A stretch of DNA of 5,177 nucleotides, taken from positions 1-5,177 of the forward strand of contig JAJRUC010000416.1 of assembly GCA_024278015.1 (NCBI GenBank). Direction: 5' to 3'. The DNA comes from Chloroflexota bacterium (lineage in GTDB: Bacteria > Chloroflexota > Anaerolineae > 4572-78). Shown in pieces: positions 1 to 4,840 of this stretch (position 1 is its first letter; each line of letters opens with the position of its first letter). A model generated the notes under the pieces. That model was not told the origin of the DNA. It worked only from the letters and a program-made list of their open reading frames with translations, and made no database searches. Position numbers and translations under genes: made by a program.

Positions 1-1
1 G

Positions 2-967
2 CAGGCTATTTCTTCGGCCTCATACCAGATGACCCTGGTTTCAAACGAGATGACCGGCTCTATGGAATCTGTTTCGGCGGTAGTGGAAGAAAATACCGCC
101 GCCACCGAAGAGATGGCCGCCAGCGCCGCAGAAGTGGCGGAGGCCATCGCCGATGTGGCCGGTATCAGCCAGGAAACCAGCGCTGCTGTGCAAGAGGTGA
201 GCGCCGCTACCGAAGAGGTGACGGCCCAGATGGAAGAAATTTCCGCCTCGGCGCAAGCGTTGCAGGAGTTGTCTGACCGGATGCAGCAATCGATAGTCTA
301 TTTCAAGGTGGAAGACGCGGAAGCTCCCGCCGCTTCGCCGTCGCCCGCCAAACCCGCGCCCAAAACACCCGGCCGGGCATCGCGCCCGGCGGTTGCCAAA
401 TCGACCCCCAAAAGAGTTGCCGCCCCGACGCGCAAGGTTGCGCCCAAACCTGCTCCGGCTCCGGTCAAAGCGACCCCCAAACCCAAATCGCCCCGTCCAA
501 CCCGAAAGGCTGCCGCCCCGGCGGCCAAACCCCGCTCAACCGGGCCTCAACCAGGCGCAATAAAAACGCGCTTTGTATGGGATGAAGAACGGTTCGCTTC
601 CGGCGAGCCAACCGTTGACGAACATCATAAAGTCTTGTTTAAATACATCAATGAATTACTGGAAGCCTTTTCTCACGGGCAAGGCAAAACTCAAATTGAG
701 AAGACGCTTAACGACCTGGGCGAGTATGTTGGCATGCACTTTGGGTATGAAGAAGAGTGCATGGAAAAATATCACTGCCCGTTAGCCACCGCCAACAAAA
801 CTGCTCATGCGCGGTTTGTAAAGACCTTCGATAAATTGTATGAAGAATATCACGCGCACGGCCCCACCGTGGCCCTGTCTTTGAAGGTAAAAGAGGAATT
901 GGGTGATTGGTTGGTTAACCATATCGGTAAAATAGACATCAGTTTACGGAAGTGCGTGCATAAATAA
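2..967 (+). CDS. Methyl-accepting chemotaxis protein with C-terminal hemerythrin domain (5' partial)
   Basis: This is the 3' end of a chemoreceptor gene. The frame is open from base 2, so the true start, sensor and membrane segments lie upstream; the ATG at 29 is internal. Numbering from that Met, residues 1-95 are the descending MCP signalling helix. It carries several methylation-type sites of the form A-x-x-E-E-x-x-A (Glu pairs 20-21, 27-28, 62-63, 69-70). Residues 99-180 form a linker with 19 Lys/Arg, about 20 Pro and no Asp/Glu. Residues 182-312 are a bacterial hemerythrin domain with ligands H200, H237, E241, H260, H298 and D303, but Asn256 stands where the fourth His (H73 in Themiste numbering) is expected. 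In this family the diiron site binds O2, and Desulfovibrio DcrH is the known receptor-hemerythrin precedent. By inference the protein senses O2 or redox state and signals through CheW/CheA. The MCP and hemerythrin calls are firm; iron occupancy is uncertain. Confidence 0.93.
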   Translation, partial: QAISSASYQMTLVSNEMTGSMESVSAVVEENTAATEEMAASAAEVAEAIADVAGISQETSAAVQEVSAATEEVTAQMEEISASAQALQELSDRMQQSIVYFKVEDAEAPAASPSPAKPAPKTPGRASRPAVAKSTPKRVAAPTRKVAPKPAPAPVKATPKPKSPRPTRKAAAPAAKPRSTGPQPGAIKTRFVWDEERFASGEPTVDEHHKVLFKYINELLEAFSHGQGKTQIEKTLNDLGEYVGMHFGYEEECMEKYHCPLATANKTAHARFVKTFDKLYEEYHAHGPTVALSLKVKEELGDWLVNHIGKIDISLRKCVHK

Positions 968-1048
968 CTTACCTGCGCGGTTGAGGATTTGACAAAACTG
1001 GAGATGTTCAAATTGAGGCCAAAAGTCTGAAATTGCGGATATTCCCCA

Positions 1049-1075
1049 TCCTCCCTTCCCATTGGGAAGGGGGGA
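1049..1075. repeat. 12-bp stem-loop, C/T-rich arm
   Basis: An almost perfect hairpin: a 12-base pyrimidine arm (1049-1060), an ATT loop (1061-1063) and a complementary purine arm (1064-1075), with one G-T wobble. It lies about 80 bases beyond the stop codon of the receptor-hemerythrin gene. No T-run follows, so alone it is not a classical Rho-independent terminator. It could stall RNA polymerase, protect the mRNA 3' end, or be an extragenic palindromic repeat. Confidence 0.6.
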
Positions 1076-1085
1076 GTGAGAGAGA

Positions 1086-1121
1086 GCGAGGGGGGCGAAG
1101 CCCCCTCGCGCACCCCTTTTT
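1086..1121 (+). terminator. Candidate Rho-independent terminator after the receptor-hemerythrin gene
   Basis: A strong GC stem (1086-1096 with 1100-1109, one bulged G, loop GAA) is followed by CACCCC and a run of five T (1117-1121). The gap of about seven bases between stem and T-run is longer than ideal. The position in a convergent gap downstream of the + strand gene fits termination. The same sequence could serve only as part of the palindromic repeat cluster around it. Confidence 0.5.
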
Positions 1122-1131
1122 GTTCCCACCT

Positions 1132-1149
1132 GTGCCCCGTATGGGGTAC
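1132..1149. repeat. 7-bp hairpin with GTAT loop
   Basis: GTGCCCC (1132-1138) pairs with GGGGTAC (1143-1149) across a GTAT loop, including one G-T wobble. It directly abuts the perfect palindrome at 1150-1167, giving two tandem C/G hairpins. It is probably part of the same extragenic palindrome cluster. Confidence 0.5.
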
Positions 1150-1167
1150 TCCCCCAAATTTGGGGGA
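1150..1167. repeat. Perfect 18-bp palindrome (TC5-AAATTT-G5A)
   Basis: T, five C, AAATTT, five G, A forms a perfect 18-base self-complementary sequence. Perfect symmetry with no loop suits either a cruciform-forming extragenic repeat or a dimeric protein site. Its location between convergent genes makes a promoter operator unlikely, so a repeat is preferred. Confidence 0.6.
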
Positions 1168-1258
1168 CGCGAAGCGGGGAGGGGGTAGAATACCGTGATT
1201 TACCGCAACTGCGTAAGTCCTGATAATATACTTTGATGGCCTGCGGGAGAGGTTTGTA

Positions 1259-1286
1259 GCAGGGACACGATGCGTTGTGCCCCTGC
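1259..1286. repeat. 12-bp imperfect hairpin next to the patatin-like gene 3' end
   Basis: Bases 1259-1270 pair with 1275-1286 around a TGCG loop, with one A-C mismatch and one G-T wobble. On the - strand it begins 8 bases after the TAG stop of the patatin-like gene and is not followed by a T-run. It could mark the 3' end of that transcript or be an interspersed palindrome: hairpins with GGGGCAC/GTGCCCC-like arms recur between genes in several bacterial phyla. The class assignment is from memory and unverified. Confidence 0.5.
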
Positions 1287-1293
1287 AGATAAA

Positions 1294-2244
1294 CTAATGC
1301 GGCGGCGAATTAATGTGGCCGGCGCGAAAAAGTTGCGCTTTGAGAGAGTTTAACCGGCGCGAAATAGTGGCGCACTGCGATTTGAACGCCTCCCAGTTTT
1401 GATTAAGCTGGTCGGCATACGAAGGCGTCAGCCCGTTCAAACAGGCTTTGGTCAAAAGATGGCCTTGCTCAATCAGGGCGTCGGCGTTGCTAAAATCGAA
1501 TGAGGACAGATTTAAATCTGATTCAAGTTGAATATAGCGCAAATTTTTACCCAGTTTTTGGCGGGCCATTTGTAATTCCAGTTGGTCCTGGTCGTTTAAC
1601 AGCTTGCTGATGGCCCATTGCGTGACAGAAATTGTGTCTTGATAATTGCTGCAAACCGGATTTTGGTATACGTGCAGGGCGTAAATCTGCTTTGCTCCCT
1701 TTTCGATAGCCACCCGCAGCGGGAGTTTGGCCGAAAACGCGCCGTCAATAAACTGCCGGCCGGCTATTTCAAAGGTGGGATGCAGGGGCGGGATGGCGGC
1801 GCTGGCCAGCATGGCGTTCAGCAGGTTATCGGTGGGGTCTTCGCCAAAGATGTGCAAGCCCCCCGTTGGAATTTCGGTGGCGACGGTGTACATTCTGGCG
1901 GCGGGTAAATCGGCGAAGGTAGACACGCCGGCGGGCAGGTTAGAGCGTAAAAACCGGCGGAAGGCTTCGTTGGAAAACAGGCCGGTTTCACCCCGGGCCA
2001 GCCGCCACAACGCCGAAGCGTAACTGCCCGGAAACACGTCGTCGGCAGACAGATTGCGCCAGATATCGGTCAGATGTTGCATATGCTCCGGCGAAGGGTC
2101 GTAAGCCACCATCACCCCGTTGATGGCCCCCGCCGACGTACCGACCACAATATCGGGCCGGATGCCCGCTTCTGCCAAAGCCAGCAAGGCGCCGGCCTGC
2201 ATCGATCCGTAATTGTTGCCGCCACCCAAAACAAAGGCTATCAT
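1294..2244 (-). CDS. Patatin-like phospholipase family protein
   Basis: This is a 316-residue soluble protein with no signal peptide or membrane segment. Patatin-family enzymes are acyl hydrolases that use a Ser-Asp dyad on phospholipids or other lipid esters. The markers are in order: an oxyanion-hole glycine loop GGGNNYG at residues 7-13, the nucleophile motif GTSAG at 35-39 (Ser37), the ASAAIPPLHP block at 147-156, and the dyad DGA at 167-169 (Asp167). The glycine loop lacks the Arg/Lys often seen in GGGxRG. Residues 200-316 are predicted helical with no motif I recognise. The ATG at 2244 is the only reasonable start because an in-frame TGA lies two codons upstream; the ribosome site is weak (GAAAG about 11 bases upstream). 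The gene is single, convergent with the receptor-hemerythrin gene and divergent from the second receptor. The substrate and cellular role cannot be inferred from context. Confidence 0.93.
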   Translation of the reverse strand: MIAFVLGGGNNYGSMQAGALLALAEAGIRPDIVVGTSAGAINGVMVAYDPSPEHMQHLTDIWRNLSADDVFPGSYASALWRLARGETGLFSNEAFRRFLRSNLPAGVSTFADLPAARMYTVATEIPTGGLHIFGEDPTDNLLNAMLASAAIPPLHPTFEIAGRQFIDGAFSAKLPLRVAIEKGAKQIYALHVYQNPVCSNYQDTISVTQWAISKLLNDQDQLELQMARQKLGKNLRYIQLESDLNLSSFDFSNADALIEQGHLLTKACLNGLTPSYADQLNQNWEAFKSQCATISRRLNSLKAQLFRAGHINSPPH

Positions 2245-2247
2245 AAT

Positions 2248-2268
2248 GTATCACACTTTCTTTGATAC
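2248..2268 (-). promoter_or_regulatory. Inverted repeat in the leader just before the patatin-like start codon
   Basis: GTATCA (2248-2253) and TGATAC (2263-2268) are perfect inverted repeats separated by 9 bases. They lie 3-24 bases upstream of the start codon and enclose the weak ribosome-binding region. This could be an operator half-site pair or a small RNA hairpin affecting translation. A six-base stem can arise by chance, so confidence is low. Confidence 0.3.
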
Positions 2269-2304
2269 TGATTGTTTTAATACTCGCCTGTAATACGTAT
2301 GGAT

Positions 2305-2333
2305 AGTATACCCGGTTGCAACAAATTTGTCTG
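2305..2333 (-). promoter_or_regulatory. Candidate promoter for the patatin-like gene
   Basis: On the - strand, CAGACA (2333-2328) resembles a -35 box and TATACT (2310-2305) a -10 box, separated by exactly 17 bases. Transcription would start near 2298, giving a leader of about 54 bases. The spacer and -35 region contain the overlapping palindromes GTTGCAAC (2315-2322) and ACAAATTTGT (2321-2330), and ATACGTAT (2293-2300) lies at the predicted start point. These could be operator sites. The assignment assumes a sigma70-type consensus. Confidence 0.45.
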
Positions 2334-2380
2334 TTGGATGGGTTACAAAGGAATTGCAACGGCTCATAGGTTCATTTGGA

Positions 2381-2395
2381 TTCCCCACTGGGGAA
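2381..2395. repeat. Perfect C/G hairpin between the divergent promoters
   Basis: TTCCCC-ACT-GGGGAA is a perfect 6-bp stem with a 3-base loop. It lies between the candidate promoters of the patatin-like gene and the second receptor. It resembles the C-run/G-run hairpins of the convergent gap at 1049-1167, including a preceding GGAT-like context (compare 1037-1050), so it may be a minimal copy of the same extragenic repeat. A regulatory site is the alternative. Confidence 0.45.
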
Positions 2396-2406
2396 AGACG
2401 CAGTTT

Positions 2407-2434
2407 TTGTTGTTATTGAATTTGTCAATATAGA
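2407..2434 (+). promoter_or_regulatory. Candidate promoter for the CZB chemoreceptor
   Basis: TTGTTG (2407-2412) as -35 and TATAGA (2429-2434) as -10 are separated by 16 bases in an AT-rich stretch. This predicts a transcript start near 2441 and a leader of about 38 bases before the ATG at 2479. No FliA-type promoter is obvious, although chemotaxis genes often use one. The assignment is consensus matching only. Confidence 0.4.
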
Positions 2435-2463
2435 TTTTAGACGGGAATTGCGTGAAAATCCGG

Positions 2464-2481
2464 AAAGGAACAAGGATTATG
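2464..2481 (+). promoter_or_regulatory. Ribosome-binding site that favours the ATG at 2479
   Basis: AAAGGA (2464-2469) lies 9 bases before ATG 2479, a normal Shine-Dalgarno distance. The alternative in-frame GTG at 2452 has only a weak GGGA before it and would follow the predicted transcript start by about 10 bases. The ATG is therefore preferred; the GTG would add nine residues, mostly basic, at the N-terminus. Confidence 0.6.
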
Positions 2482-4785
2482 TTCATCGTTAAACTTTTTT
2501 CAAGAAAATTGTCGTACAAACTTGGCGCGTTGCAGTTATTGCTGGTGCTGGTCACAATTATTAGTGTGGGCGGCGTTGTGGTGATGATAAATCAGCAAAA
2601 AGCCGATGCGCTGGTGGTGAACGTGGCCGGTCGGCAGCGTATGCTATCGCAGAAAATGACAAAGTACGCGCTGATGATTAAAAGGGGGAATGAAAAAACC
2701 ATAAAGGGGCTGGTTAGCGCGTCTGACCTGTTTGACGCTTCTTTGCAGGGCTTGATGGTTGGCAATACGGCGGGACTTCCGCCCGCATCACCCGGCGCGC
2801 TGGCGGTGTTGCAGACGGTCGTTGATGAATGGGGGCCGTTTAAAGACGCGCTACAGGTCATCGAAACGGCTGACCCGGCTTCGGCGGCGTTTGAGGATGC
2901 GTTGCTGTCTGTGGTGGCGCATAACGAGATGCTTTTGTCAAATGCCAACGATGCCGTTACAATATTTCAGACGGAAGCGGATAACAAGGTTCGGCGGCTG
3001 CTGACCTTTTTGTACGTAATGGCCGGGGTCAGTATGCTGATTTTTGTAGCGTCCATTATGATTTTACGGCGCGCGCTGGCCCCCTTAAAAGTGGTTTCCA
3101 ACACGGCGCAACACTTGACTACGGTTGATTTGGTGGCGTTTAAAAAATTGATGATGGTGATTGCTTCGGGAGACTTTACCCAATCAATAGCCCTGCAAAC
3201 GCCGGAAATAACGTATATCGCTGAGGACGAGGTGGGAGAGATGGCCCGTTCCATAAACCGCATTATTACCGGGTTGCGCGAGGTCATCAATGCCTTTAAC
3301 GAAATGTCTATCGCCATGATAGAGGTGAATCGTACCATTTTGGATGCCGCTGCCATGGGCCAGGAAGTTGTGGCTCTCACCGATTCTTCCATAAAAACCA
3401 ACCTCAGTATGCGGCAAATTGCGCAAGCCATTCAGCATGTGGTTAACAGTTCGGCAGAGCAGGCTTCTCAGGCCCGGCAAATGACAACTATCGTCAAACA
3501 GATGACTCAGGCCATTGACGGGGTGGCCCTGGGCGCCCAGGACCAGGCTTCGTCTGTGACGCAATCAGTAGACATCACCCGTAAAATTAATGCGGATATG
3601 CAGCAAGTGGCAAATAATGCCGAACAGGGAACCCGGCAAGCGCACGAGGTGACAACCATTGCCCGAAACGGGGCGCATACCATTGCCGACGCTATTGAAG
3701 GGATAAAAAATATAAAAACAGCCTCTGACCGGCTGGTGATAAAAATAGAAGAAGCGGGCAACCGCTCAGAAGAAATTGGGGCCATTGTAGAAACCATCGA
3801 CGGGATTGCGGCCCAAACCAACCTGCTGGCCCTTAACGCCGCCATTGAAGCGGCCCGCGCCGGCGAACACGGCAAGGGATTCGCCGTGGTGGCCGACGAA
3901 GTGCGCAAACTGGCCGAAAAATCAGCCGCCGCTACCGGAGAAATCGGACAATTGGTGAAAGGTATTCAACAGGCGGTGGATGAATCCAAAGCAGCAATGG
4001 AAGATGGAAACGAGGCCATCGCCGTGGGGATGACCGGCGTACACGAAGCCGGAGATGCCTTGAAGGATATTTTGCAAGCCATCGAAGGCATAACCGGACG
4101 GGTTGAAAGTATTGCCGTCGCCGCCCGGCTGGTTGGCACTTCTTTTGATAAATTAGTCACAGCAATGGAAAATGTGTCTGCCGTTGTTGAGGAAAACACG
4201 GCCTCAACCGAGGAAATGGCGGCAAGTTCCGCAGAAGTGCAGGAGGTTATTGAACAGATTGCGGACGGAATACAAGAGGAAAAAGGTGTGCTGGAAAACG
4301 TCAATCAATTTGCCGGCAGCGTCAGTGAACAGATGCAGCAGGTGTCAACCATTGCCCAAAATCTGGGATTGATGGCGGATATGTTGGCGGAAGCGGCTAT
4401 CGGGTTTAGAATGGTGGAACACGAAGATTCGTTGAAACAGTTTGCCTTGTTCCAGTCGGTGCATAAGCAGTGGGTGAAGCGTCTGGAATCCATGCTGACC
4501 GGAGAAATCAATCTGGATGAAGAAAACCTCAATGACCATACCAACTGTGTGGTGGGCAAGTGGTATTATACGCGCGGCAAAGATGATTTTGCCCATCTTC
4601 CTGAATTTGTCGCCATCGAAGCTCCGCACATCAGGTTTCACCGTAGTATCCGGGAATGTGTTGTCGCCTGCAATCAAGGCGATACGCAAGCCGCCCAAAC
4701 CGCGCTGGATGCAGCGAAGATGCTTTCCCCGGAGGTGATATTAACCCTTCAGCAGTTTGCGGACAGTGTGCTTTATGTGAGCTAA
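2479..4785 (+). CDS. Membrane methyl-accepting chemotaxis protein: PilJ-type sensor, HAMP, MCP signal, CZB zinc domain
   Basis: A complete 768-residue receptor (777 if the GTG at 2452 is used). Transmembrane helix 1 is at about 16-37. An extracytoplasmic domain of about 135 residues opens with NVAGRQRMLSQKM (48-60), typical of the PilJ/NarX-like sensor family. Transmembrane helix 2 is at about 173-196, followed by an unusually long HAMP region (197-271). The MCP signalling coiled coil covers about 320-640, with its conserved hairpin tip near 438-486 (QTNLLALNAAIEAARAGE core) and A-x-x-E-E-x-x-A sites at Glu 571-572 and 578-579. Residues 655-766 form a chemoreceptor zinc-binding (CZB) domain with all four ligands: H662 in HKQW, C690 in CVVGKW, H717 and H721 in HIRFH. 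It should control CheA through CheW from the cytoplasmic membrane. The PilJ-type domain could sense a small external ligand, unknown here; CZB domains bind zinc and in studied cases report HOCl or zinc level. There is no C-terminal CheR-tether pentapeptide. The next gene follows after 55 bases on the same strand. Confidence 0.95.
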   Translation: MFIVKLFSRKLSYKLGALQLLLVLVTIISVGGVVVMINQQKADALVVNVAGRQRMLSQKMTKYALMIKRGNEKTIKGLVSASDLFDASLQGLMVGNTAGLPPASPGALAVLQTVVDEWGPFKDALQVIETADPASAAFEDALLSVVAHNEMLLSNANDAVTIFQTEADNKVRRLLTFLYVMAGVSMLIFVASIMILRRALAPLKVVSNTAQHLTTVDLVAFKKLMMVIASGDFTQSIALQTPEITYIAEDEVGEMARSINRIITGLREVINAFNEMSIAMIEVNRTILDAAAMGQEVVALTDSSIKTNLSMRQIAQAIQHVVNSSAEQASQARQMTTIVKQMTQAIDGVALGAQDQASSVTQSVDITRKINADMQQVANNAEQGTRQAHEVTTIARNGAHTIADAIEGIKNIKTASDRLVIKIEEAGNRSEEIGAIVETIDGIAAQTNLLALNAAIEAARAGEHGKGFAVVADEVRKLAEKSAAATGEIGQLVKGIQQAVDESKAAMEDGNEAIAVGMTGVHEAGDALKDILQAIEGITGRVESIAVAARLVGTSFDKLVTAMENVSAVVEENTASTEEMAASSAEVQEVIEQIADGIQEEKGVLENVNQFAGSVSEQMQQVSTIAQNLGLMADMLAEAAIGFRMVEHEDSLKQFALFQSVHKQWVKRLESMLTGEINLDEENLNDHTNCVVGKWYYTRGKDDFAHLPEFVAIEAPHIRFHRSIRECVVACNQGDTQAAQTALDAAKMLSPEVILTLQQFADSVLYVS

Positions 4786-4793
4786 TCTGAGGT

Positions 4794-4820
4794 TTGAAGG
4801 CCAAACTGAGGCTGTATAGT
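4794..4820 (+). promoter_or_regulatory. Weak candidate promoter for the alanine dehydrogenase-family gene
   Basis: TTGAAG (4794-4799) and TATAGT (4815-4820) resemble -35 and -10 boxes, but the 15-base spacer is short. Transcription would start near 4827, leaving a leader of about 14 bases. The alternative is co-transcription from the receptor, since the gap is only 55 bases and holds no convincing terminator. Confidence 0.28.
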
Positions 4821-4840
4821 TACAAAAATGGAAGGATATT

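Larger units (their letters stand above)
1030..1201. repeat. Possible MITE/REP-like palindromic element with imperfect terminal inverted repeats
   Basis: The outer arms at about 1030-1055 and 1177-1201 are imperfect inverted repeats. Read inward from either side, both give AAAT, two differing bases, CGG, an optional A, TATTC, a variable stretch, then CCTCCC. Four stem-loops lie between the arms (1049-1075, 1086-1109, 1132-1149, 1150-1167). There is no coding potential of note. This could be a non-autonomous mobile element or a cluster of repetitive extragenic palindromes in the gap between two convergent genes. No target-site duplication is evident, and part of the arm similarity comes from C-rich composition, so the single-element reading is tentative. 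Confidence 0.4.

Noticed and set aside
794..796. The His-to-Asn change read as a frameshift or assembly artefact.
   Set aside because: The reading frame and ligand spacing are intact on both sides. A single-base error cannot be excluded, but nothing in the sequence indicates one.
850..1129. Small - strand open frames across the receptor-hemerythrin 3' end and the hairpin cluster.
   Set aside because: They run through the stem-loop repeats, have no homology signal or ribosome site, and overlap the hemerythrin C-terminus.
1049..1167. A CRISPR-like or direct-repeat array.
   Set aside because: The repeats are inverted and differ in sequence; there are no regularly spaced direct repeats or spacers.
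1988..2359. A 123-codon open frame on the - strand that begins in the divergent promoter region and overlaps the patatin-like gene.
   Set aside because: It is out of frame with a gene carrying full catalytic motifs, its translation has no recognisable domain, and it would cross the predicted promoter and leader.
2381..2408. Hairpin at 2381-2395 followed by a T-run at 2404-2408 read as a + strand terminator.
   Set aside because: The T-run is eight bases from the stem and no + strand gene ends upstream, since the neighbouring gene is transcribed the other way.
2967..3431. Long open frames antisense to the CZB receptor (also 3507-3908 and 3966-4304).
   Set aside because: They are shadows of GC-biased helical coding sequence: Ser/Ala/Thr-rich translations with no motifs and no ribosome sites, lying opposite a well-supported gene.
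4791..4807. Possible terminator hairpin between the CZB receptor and the dehydrogenase gene.
   Set aside because: The stem is only five base pairs (GTTTG with CAAAC) plus a wobble, is AT-rich and has no T-run; it is not a convincing terminator.
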